A stretch of DNA of 45,424 nt from Bradyrhizobium neotropicale (lineage in GTDB: Bacteria > Pseudomonadota > Alphaproteobacteria > Rhizobiales > Xanthobacteraceae). Below the pieces are notes generated by a model. That model did no database searches. It was not told the origin of the DNA and worked only from the letters and a program-made list of their open reading frames with translations. Of the stretch, positions 38,601-43,980 are shown piece after piece. Made by a program: the position numbers and the translations under genes. Positions within the stretch are counted from its first letter, which is position 1; every line of letters begins with the position of its first letter. The stretch is from positions 1 through 45,424 of the forward strand of contig NZ_LSEF01000099.1 of assembly GCF_001641695.1 (NCBI RefSeq), written 5' to 3'.

Positions 38601-38949
38601 TCGACGAGACAATCCGGTCCTGTAGACGCCAACCATCCACGATCGTCTCGCGCTCGGGCTCTGGCCCGGGGTCGGTGTCGGTCGTCGAGCGTGTATCGTG
38701 CGGTTCGATGATCGGCTCGCCGCATACGCTGCAGATCAGGTCGCCGGGAGAGCCCTGATGACCGTTTCGGCACGTCGGGACGCTCGGAGCGGGATTTTCA
38801 GGCGGATTCGGCTTGGGTCTCGTTGCTCCGGGCGACGTTATATCGACCGTCGACAGGTCCCAGCCACAGTTTTGGCCGTTCAACGTGCCTTCGCAGAAGA
38901 TCTCCGTGACAGGCCTGTCAGTGTTGCAGTTCGGACAAAGTCTAATCAT
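32689..38949 (-). CDS. 2086-residue zinc ribbon / pseudokinase / SF1 helicase / MTES-type nuclease protein
   Basis: Domains in order: an N-terminal zinc ribbon (CPNCNTDRP) and a second one (CRNGHQGSPGDLICSVCGEP); a Ser/Thr-kinase-like domain (about 100-350, HRDLRP near 217, RYMAPEA); a large middle region without known motifs; an SF1 helicase (Walker A GPPGTGKSQT near 969, motif II VIFDEASQMP near 1635, motif III GDEKQMPP, NVQGDERDVIVFS, LNVAVTRAREKVLI); and a C-terminal nuclease of the Vsr-like REase_MTES type (about 1975-2086, LDFAV and AIGVECDAPRHR). The kinase domain has lost the usual Lys, the Asn after HRDxxP, and the DFG Asp (GGFG), so it is likely a pseudokinase. The helicase and nuclease cores look intact. 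The start at 38949 puts the zinc ribbon at the N-terminus, 10 bases after the radical SAM gene; its ribosome site is weak. Co-translated with the gene after it (ATGA). I infer recognition and cutting of foreign DNA or RNA. Confidence 0.86.
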   Translation of the reverse strand: MIRLCPNCNTDRPVTEIFCEGTLNGQNCGWDLSTVDITSPGATRPKPNPPENPAPSVPTCRNGHQGSPGDLICSVCGEPIIEPHDTRSTTDTDPGPEPERETIVDGWRLQDRIVSSSAVRERFVATRDSDGRRGILTLYAAGSEPDQAIYDLLSKLPRDHVPEFFATGRWQDRAYEVAEEFSGGTLADFAVDPADQAAMGKLVGELAQAVHSLTEAGLRHRDLRPSVIFVRSREPLDLVIGGFGSARLSEFDLDIVSPLETTRYMAPEAIAGGVAPASDWWSMGMILLEKITQGACFEGINEQAFLIHILTNGVHLPESLDDRINTLLRGLLARDRRQRWQWKEVQAWLRGETVSAPAAETAGDTEGRTSISLSGKQYRSANMFALAAAEAANWDQAKVLVLRGAVASWASEAGFEAAISAGLRQILRTEGLQEDLKLSISLKTLNPSMPLIVRGNIVTPGWLLDHPTDGYSLITGPAPDLLRKIDPDDWLWRLKVRSDTVRKRLDQLEITVDEDALRVHLLSTSMARLEALWEERRKLFPDTDHAGVAALTERRISAEEDLLILLSATSNQFRSVAEVIEEAKKEASAAGLGDFSPEEATTLLGRPRREIYQAIDERIQNFARCGIKEADEWADQFRLDRRMPLGRALALLSVPDETWKPLPKQGYVSTILDFFAKRISGGVLRGPLTRMLIGKSARIDLTELDTSRVPATEILDQLLGRTNRTVNIDPAAFAEDDGLERRLRSLHSHALLYKRDTGIDGLYLGFPFLIMRDSRPNARPRIAPVLLWPARVNPEVGNRGHVALGYGRERNPDTEIEHVVINPALEGMVGIPEARRWQEAANELLTHTSLSVQAVMDAFSRLAKPVGNQLTALPGKDVTVGSQERQLVPAAVLFHLAFMGQAVMKDLETLRGAPPTATALEAALRLNEQRVAPSASLQVKEVDRYFTADSDPSQEAAVIEARQAPGLVIEGPPGTGKSQTIVNMVADAIGMRKSLLVICQKQAALDVVRKRLEKERLADRFVMITDVNRDRESIVGAIRSQVQVLHNLPPGSSPAWKRERERLAARIETLETELDRRQTALHSVDDRTGLSYRTLLGEMLEIEEGSPKPLDVPELRPLLSGLHPTEVATIEENCGPLAKFWLPAKFEDNPLSALKPFNPDRGTAAAVALHLQAFQEADARRAETDAETSDCLRISDPIAFQSWLVEANDLRTISDSVCSNLARLRPLFRGADGGTSQAARMLDRLLRIKEIFSSLDGPSYKTTFCSKLIALNEEDLRSAAELAGRVRLPASGLQWMNPLHWLRKRRVREVLSSLQLPQGADAIGSLYYAAELELALREPRRELDQYFNVLFGRAPNLDLSPGKLADFAESLHSFLDGLSGHNSLIDRCPSRSELDRVVSTGNTEELGLFFERGDRTLRRQEAREESRAALERLRTYFDELWLGSRRSSIENGRSNASAVAQIVQSLPMLTSYQEFRLRSARLGDKERAIFATLRSRESELSELPSDDLDSCIRATIGREARLEWKAFMEADNPDVLFDGGEMEAKVKSLAEADAQIRHYNRDLLVQGIDAGKVRPPSDWDPITKLRGPRALRLREFIDRAVPLGLFALRPVWLMTPDVASRVLQPRPGLFDTVIFDEASQMPVEYALPSLFRSKLVVVSGDEKQMPPTSFFASKVENDEAAIFDGDEPEEGATEEERDAFAETWNRREIKDCPDLLQLARSVLRTRTLQVHYRSKYRELISFSNASFYANGLSVPVRHPEETIRRLKPIEVVRSDGTYKSQTNEKEATNVVEYLSELWEDPSPPSVGVVTFNRKQADAIEDALEDRAEDDAAFRDALMRERERTENGEDMGFFVKNVENVQGDERDVIVFSTTFGRNEHGAFRKSFGALGHAGGERRLNVAVTRAREKVLIVTSMPISEISDLLTRRSGPRVPRDYLQGYLEYARTVSEGLAESGKTLLERMVTEQRPHHEAGDQDDDGFTKSVKAFLEANGWKPSRARDGGAFSLDFAVTDPRTGLYAIGVECDAPRHRLLERARAREIWRPRVLGRAVPYVHRVSSYAWTHAGDAERLRLKNAVENALRGGGLQ

Positions 38950-38959
38950 CAGCCAGATT

Positions 38960-39613
38960 CTAAAGAGATGGAAAACGCGTATCTTCCGAAATTTGAAGTG
39001 TCGATCCGTCGCCTTCGAGAATGTTTCGCAGGCGCTTGAAATCGCCGCGAGCTGGAATGCCCGCGAGCCAGACGTCTCCGTTTTCATCGAACATGACGTC
39101 GAAGGTGCGGTCTCTTTCGTCGATGGGGCGGTCGAAGCTTTCGAACCGAGCGCGGCCCAAGGGCGTCATCAGGTGCAGTTCCTGATTGTCGCTGCCACGA
39201 AGCGCCAGAGTTTGCTTCTCGTCGATGTCAAATGGCCCGGTGACGATCGCATCGATGAGAGAGGGCGAGGAAACGAGCGCTTTGGAGATCGTGGCCAAGG
39301 GGTACCCGGTAAAGACGAGGATGTCCGTCGTCGATCTCGACTTGAGCCGCGCCAGAAGCTCGAACAAGGCGTCTTGCTGATCGAAGGGTTCTCCGCCCGA
39401 GATCGTGATTCCATCGGCGGTCGAAAGCCAGGGTGAAATTGCCTCCATGACCTCGTCCATCGTCGTCGTCCCGCGTCCGAGCACCCACGTGTCCATGGAG
39501 ATGCATCCTGGACAGCGAATCGAACAGCCTTGAAACCATATTCCAATCCTGCGGCCGGGCCCCAGACTCGTGACCGGGAAATGGATTCGCGACAGATTGA
39601 CCGTCGTGGTCAT
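38960..39613 (-). CDS. NrdG/PflA-type radical SAM activase
   Basis: This 217-residue protein is a small radical SAM enzyme. The cluster motif is C30-x3-C34-x2-C37 (WFQGCSIRCPGC), followed by the SAM-binding GGEP at 73-76 (ITISGGEPFDQQ) and DILVFTGYPLATI. This set is typical of NrdG/PflA activating enzymes, which make a glycyl radical on a partner. The C-terminal half (LHLMTPLGRARFESFDRPID, VMFDENGDVWLAGIPARGD) is longer than in NrdG. The ATG overlaps the stop of the AAA+ gene upstream in an ATGA, so they are co-translated. No glycyl-radical enzyme lies in the window, so its target must be another operon protein, a nucleotide or something distant. Confidence 0.88.
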   Translation of the reverse strand: MTTTVNLSRIHFPVTSLGPGRRIGIWFQGCSIRCPGCISMDTWVLGRGTTTMDEVMEAISPWLSTADGITISGGEPFDQQDALFELLARLKSRSTTDILVFTGYPLATISKALVSSPSLIDAIVTGPFDIDEKQTLALRGSDNQELHLMTPLGRARFESFDRPIDERDRTFDVMFDENGDVWLAGIPARGDFKRLRNILEGDGSTLQISEDTRFPSL

Positions 39614-41439
39614 AGGGACTGCTCGCTCACGAGGTTGATCGTCGTCGATGCTCCGGGTCGGATCCCTTCGATCCTGTATCTGCGCCCAGCTTCCGCTCCG
39701 CGGTCGAACAGACTCCGTGAGAGCGGGTTGATAAGGTGAGACTCGACCTGGTTACGAATGCCGCGCCCGCCATTCGAGAGATCAGCCAGGCACAGGCTGC
39801 GAAGGACCTCGCGGGCGGCTTCTGTCAGTGTCACGTCATGGCCCACCGATTTGACGTCTCTGAGCAGGTTGTCGACCATCTGATCGAATATCTCGTTTGC
39901 AACATCGGGGCGGATGAAGTCGAAGACGATTACGTTCTCTCCGATACGGTTCAATATCTCGGGTCGATTGAGGACCTGCTTGAAGTGCTTCTCGATCTCG
40001 CATCGAACCTTTCTCCGCACCCCTTCGAATGTCTCTTCAGGCGTCACGTTGGCAATTCTCTCACCGGACGGCCCCGGTACGTAGATGCCCAGATTCGACG
40101 TAAAGACGATGAAGGCTTCGGAGAAATAGACGCGATCGCCTCGTCCCGAGGTGAGGACGCCGTCGTCGAGAACCTGCAGGAACTTGTCGAGGATTCTCGG
40201 ATGGGCCTTCTCGATTTCGTCGAACAGGACGACGCTGAACGGCTTCTCGCGGATCGCGTTCGTGAGCTCGCCACCGACGTCGTATCCGATATAGCCGGGC
40301 GGGGCGCCGATGAGCCGTTGATCCGAGTGCTCGGCGCTGAACTCCGACATGTCGAACCGGATGTAGGCGCTTTCGTCACCGAACAGCAGGCTGGTGATCG
40401 TCTTCGCGAGTTCGGTCTTGCCGACTCCGGTCGGTCCAGCGAGAAAGACCACACCTCTTGGTCGGCCGCCTCTCGGCGATTGTCCGATCCCGGTCACCGC
40501 GCGCTTGACGATGTCCAGCATATGGGTGACGGCGTCAGCCTGTCCCTTGACGCGGCGTCTCACGAATTCTTCACCCGAGCTGATCTTTTCGCGGCTGATC
40601 TTGCGCCAGGGATCCTCCGTCACGCCCACCTTGAACCGCCGAACGGCATCCCCGATCCGATCGAACTGGACGCCCTCGCTCCGGGCGAGCTGAGCGACCG
40701 CGCTCAGGTCCAACAGCAGAAGGCCTTCAGTCTCGTCGACAAATCCTTGGGTGGACTTGTCCAGATCCGATTGCTCCGCGTTCTGTGCGCCCGGAAGACC
40801 GCGGACCAGGGAGCGGATCATGCTTCTTCTCGCGACATGATCCGGTCGTCCGATGGGAATGTGACGTATCCGCGGGTTTCCGATCAGGAACCAGTCGGGC
40901 AGGTCACCCTCCTTGTCGACGATCCAGATGACCGTATTGAAGTAGGGCAGGCGCTTATCGCCAGCCGGCCGCGCACGCGCTGAATGAGAAAGGATCAGCG
41001 CCCGGGAGAAAAGCTGGTGTTCGGGAGGCGATAACGCCTCGTTTCGCGCGATCAGTCTCGAGGCGAAGTCGACGATGAGCGCCGACGGCAGTCCTTCGGC
41101 TCCGACATGCCTTTCAAGGGTGGCCGACAGCAGGTCGATCCCGCCGGGGGCTGCTCCGTTGGTCGGCGTCAGACCCAGTTGAGTGAGGTAGCTTCCATCG
41201 GCCGGCTCGATATCTCGAAATCCGTTCAGAAGGTCGAAGCATGCGACGCGGGCATAGCCGGCCTCTTTCAATACGTCCGGCAGAACCCGGGATAGCGGCG
41301 CTGCGGTAACCTCGCCCGGGACGACTTCGTGAATCTGAAGGTCCCGGGTATTTCCCGAGAGGACGAACTGGCTACGAAGAGGCAGAAAACGCAGCAAATC
41401 GCGGAGCCACCTGGCTCTTTCCACCGAACTATCGTGCAC
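39610..41439 (-). CDS. Clp-like AAA+ ATPase with a degenerate first ATPase domain
   Basis: The 609-residue protein has a C-terminal ClpA/B-type AAA+ module: Walker A GPTGVGKTELAK near 333, pore loop GYIGYDVGGEL near 381, Walker B VVLFDEIEKAHP near 402, sensor TSNLG and an arginine-finger-like NRIGENVIVFDF near 500. The first 290 residues resemble an ATPase domain that has lost its P-loop (LSGNTRDLQIHEV where GxxGxGKT should be, and ALIVDFASRL as a broken Walker B). No ClpP-docking loop (IGF/IGL) is seen, so it likely remodels proteins instead of feeding a protease. The GTG at 41439 has AAGGGGGG 8 bases upstream; an in-frame GTG five codons later is possible. First gene of the four-gene operon; it overlaps the radical SAM gene by ATGA. 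Confidence 0.87.
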   Translation of the reverse strand: MHDSSVERARWLRDLLRFLPLRSQFVLSGNTRDLQIHEVVPGEVTAAPLSRVLPDVLKEAGYARVACFDLLNGFRDIEPADGSYLTQLGLTPTNGAAPGGIDLLSATLERHVGAEGLPSALIVDFASRLIARNEALSPPEHQLFSRALILSHSARARPAGDKRLPYFNTVIWIVDKEGDLPDWFLIGNPRIRHIPIGRPDHVARRSMIRSLVRGLPGAQNAEQSDLDKSTQGFVDETEGLLLLDLSAVAQLARSEGVQFDRIGDAVRRFKVGVTEDPWRKISREKISSGEEFVRRRVKGQADAVTHMLDIVKRAVTGIGQSPRGGRPRGVVFLAGPTGVGKTELAKTITSLLFGDESAYIRFDMSEFSAEHSDQRLIGAPPGYIGYDVGGELTNAIREKPFSVVLFDEIEKAHPRILDKFLQVLDDGVLTSGRGDRVYFSEAFIVFTSNLGIYVPGPSGERIANVTPEETFEGVRRKVRCEIEKHFKQVLNRPEILNRIGENVIVFDFIRPDVANEIFDQMVDNLLRDVKSVGHDVTLTEAAREVLRSLCLADLSNGGRGIRNQVESHLINPLSRSLFDRGAEAGRRYRIEGIRPGASTTINLVSEQSL

Positions 41440-41470
41440 CGAGAAGGCCCCCCTTGTACTCGTCCGCGCG

Positions 41471-41476
41471 ATTATA
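41471..41476 (-). promoter_or_regulatory. Candidate -10 box of the four-gene operon
   Basis: A perfect TATAAT on the minus strand lies about 32 bases before the GTG of the AAA+ gene, giving a leader of about 25 bases with the ribosome site in it. No good -35 box is found at the right distance, so the promoter may need an activator. The divergent gene on + starts at 41583. Confidence 0.45.
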
Positions 41477-41582
41477 AGCTATCTCACTCGCCTATTTCGA
41501 GCACAATTCCCGCGAGTTCATAGGGAAATGGGCTAAGGCGACGGTTTAGAACGGGAAGGCTGGATCGGTTTGAGAAGGGCGC

Positions 41583-42520
41583 ATGCAGAGCATCGAGGGC
41601 ACTATCAATCTGAGTGCCGGCGATCTGGTCGGCCATCTGAACTGCGGGTATCTGACGGAACTCGATCTGAAGGTGGCCAACGGTCAACTGCAGAAACCGA
41701 AACCGAAGATATATCCGGTTCTTGCGACGCTCGCCGAGCGTAGCGCGCTGCATGAACAGCGCTATATCGACCATCTCAGGAAGGGGGCCTAACCGTGACG
41801 GTCGTCGACGGTGTCGGGGTCGACACCGCTGCAGTGGACGCGACCATATCCGCCATGGAGCGCGGCGATGCCGTCATCGTGCAGGGAGGGAGCTCTCCAG
41901 GCGGGAAGATGGAATGGACGCGCAGACGTCTTGCCGCCTTCAACTCGGAGCTCTTTTACGAGGAACGGCCGCGATCGCGCGCCGGGCTCGAAAAGCAGGA
42001 AATCAGGTCGACGAGCAGGGTCAGTGGAGCCGGGCTCAGATATCTGCCTGTCGAACACGCCGGCAACCAGAACTGTGCGAAAGAGGAGGCCGAGGCCGTC
42101 CGGCTTCTCGTTTCGGAGATATTGGACACCGGCAGAACTTGGATCGATCGGGAGGGTGTGCAGCGACCGATCGAACTCGACGATATCCTGATCGTCGCTC
42201 CTTATAATGCCCAGGTCTTCGAGGTGCAGGAGCTTATCCCCGGCGCACACGTAGGCACCGTCGACAAGTTTCAGGGGCAAGAGGCTCCCATCGTCATCTA
42301 TTCCATGACAACCTCGAGCCATTCCGACGCTCCGCGTGGGATGGAATTTCTCTATAGCGCCAATCGCCTCAACGTCGCCACCTCGAGAGCGAAGTGCGTC
42401 TGCGTCATTGTCGCCTCGCCTCGACTTTTCGAGGCTGAGTGCCGAACCCCGAGGCAGATGCAGCTCGCCAACGCCTTTTGCAGATACGTTGAGATGGCGA
42501 TCGAATTGCCACCTCTTTGA
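41583..42520 (+). pseudogene. Internally deleted RecB-like nuclease (TM0106 type) / helicase gene
   Basis: The N-terminal 69 codons (41583-41792) read MQSIEGTINLSAGDLVGHLN, then YLTELDLKVANGQL and HEQRYIDHL. This is the opening of a TM0106-family RecB-like nuclease. A one-base shift follows a G run at 41784-41788 and the next frame continues LTVTVVDGVGVD. The sequence then jumps from VIVQGG directly to FNSELFYEERPRSRAGLEK and the end of an SF1 helicase (ILIVAPYNAQV, VGTVDKFQGQEAPIVIYSMT, NRLNVATSRAKCVCVIVASP). The middle, including the Walker motifs, is missing. The full-length family is around 1100 residues; here about 300 are left. It faces away from the four-gene operon. Confidence 0.78.
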
Positions 42521-42557
42521 TGCCGACTAAAGTCAGCCGATATTCAGCCGTTGTGCG

Positions 42558-43060
42558 TCACCTACAGGCGAATTCCAAATCGTCTAGATCTCGCGGTTCC
42601 TCTTTACTGTTCTCTTTCGAGTTCACAAACTTCATGCTGACGCGAGGGGGCAAAGCGAAATCGACATCGAGAAACGCCGTTCCGAGCTTCATACTGCTCT
42701 GGATTCGTTTTGCGGTGGCCGCGCTAGAGATAAGCGTCGATGCTAAAACGCCATCGGTGGGAGCTTTCGCTGCAATTGCGCTCATCTTCTGGATGTCCGC
42801 GCCGCCGTTCGATTTCAGTCGTAAGCGCGCTTTAGGTGGAAGGCCCCAAGTAATCTTGAAGCTTGTGACCTCGTAGCCCATTTGTTCGAGCACGGGCAAC
42901 GCATGAGGCGGTCGAGTCCGCCAGGGCTTCGGGGAGGGTCGTGTTGGTGGATATGGACGCGCTCGTATGCTGGCACGTTGACGCACCGGCATTTTGAGGG
43001 GTCTGAAAGGCGCGGTGGCTGCCAATGATGGTCGCCTTCGTACTCTTCCGCCGATCAAAC
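42558..43060 (-). pseudogene. Hypothetical gene cut by the IS66 insertion
   Basis: The minus strand reads ALPVLEQMGYEVTSFKITWG, then LPPKARLRLKSNGGADIQKM and TAFLDVDFALPPRVSMKFVN, ending DDLEFACR and a stop at 42558. The codon choice looks like a real protein. Near 42910 the frame changes (TLPEALADSTA belongs to the next frame), and coding sense is lost at the IS66 end near 43061. I do not recognise the family. It is a truncated and probably frameshifted relic. Confidence 0.4.
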
Positions 43061-43145
43061 GTAACCGGCGTGAGGCCCCCACCTAGGTATCCCTTGGCTA
43101 ACGCGCGATACAGCCTGGCATGAGCGGATCGGTGGAGATGGAACG

Positions 43146-43580
43146 ATGGCAAATGCCATGCTTGATGCCAGGCAGGAAGGTGATTCCTATCGTCGTGTCG
43201 AGGTGATCACTGGGGAACGTCGCCGGCGACGATGGACGGGCGAGGAGAAGGCCCGGATCGTGGCGGAGAGCTTTGAGGAAGGTGTGAACATCTCCGAGGT
43301 AGCGCGGCGCAATGGCGTTGCCCGCGGGCTGCTCACGGTGTGGCGACGCCAGGTTGCGGCGGTGGCTGGTCCGGCGAGCTTTGTGCCAATCCAAATTGGG
43401 GCCGAGAACAGCGGCACAGCCGACGAGCCTATTTCGTCGGCACAGGAGATCAGCGCGTTGTCGACCAAGGCCTGCGGGGTGATCGAGATCGAGCTGAACG
43501 GGGCGCGCATCCGGATCGCGCCGGGTGTGGAACTAGCGACGTTGTCGACGGTGCTGTCGGCGCTTCGGGGCATCCGGTGA
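43146..43580 (+). CDS. tnpA: IS66 TnpA (accessory protein)
   Basis: This 144-residue protein has the IS66 TnpA helix-turn-helix: RRRRRWTGEEKARIVAESFE, NISEVARRNGVARGLLTVWR. The C-terminal part with VIEIELNGARIRIAPGVELA is also typical. It helps transposition but is not the catalyst. Its TGA overlaps the tnpB start (GTGA), suggesting coupled translation. The frame is intact. Confidence 0.88.
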   Translation: MANAMLDARQEGDSYRRVEVITGERRRRRWTGEEKARIVAESFEEGVNISEVARRNGVARGLLTVWRRQVAAVAGPASFVPIQIGAENSGTADEPISSAQEISALSTKACGVIEIELNGARIRIAPGVELATLSTVLSALRGIR

Positions 43581-43930
43581 TTGCGCTACGGTCAGACCTC
43601 AAGGTGGTGCTGGCGGCCCAGCCGGTCGACTTTCGCAAGTCGGTGCACACGCTGTCGGCGCTGGTGAGCGAAGCACTGCGCGCGAACCCGTATTGCGGCG
43701 ACGTCTTCGTGTTCCGCAGCAAGCGCATGGACAGAGTGAAGCTTCTGGCGTGGGACGGCAGCGGCATGGTGCTGGTAACGAAGTGGCTGCACCAAGGGCG
43801 TTTCACCTGGCCGCCGATCCGCAACGGTGTGGTGCACCTGAGTGCGACGCAGCTTGCGATGCTGCTCGATGGGCTTGAGTGGACGCGTGTCTCACCCAAG
43901 CCTGTGAAGCAGCCGGCCATTGCCGGCTGA
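43577..43930 (+). CDS. tnpB: IS66 TnpB (accessory protein)
   Basis: The 117-residue protein follows the TnpB pattern: PVDFRKSVHTLSALVSEAL, DVFVFRSKRMDRVKLLAWDG and GMVLVTKWLHQGRFTWP. The GTG at 43577 overlaps the tnpA stop by four bases. An open frame extends back to 43340, but it is a shadow of tnpA. The exact role of TnpB is unknown, but it is needed for transposition of IS66 relatives. Confidence 0.88.
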   Translation: MIALRSDLKVVLAAQPVDFRKSVHTLSALVSEALRANPYCGDVFVFRSKRMDRVKLLAWDGSGMVLVTKWLHQGRFTWPPIRNGVVHLSATQLAMLLDGLEWTRVSPKPVKQPAIAG

Positions 43931-43980
43931 GGAGTGAGGATTTTGCTGGAGCAAGCGGCGCGCGCCTGTATCGTCTGATC

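Noticed and set aside
39736..40983. 415-codon open frame on the plus strand
   Set aside because: Antisense to the Clp-like ATPase, which has textbook AAA+ motifs.
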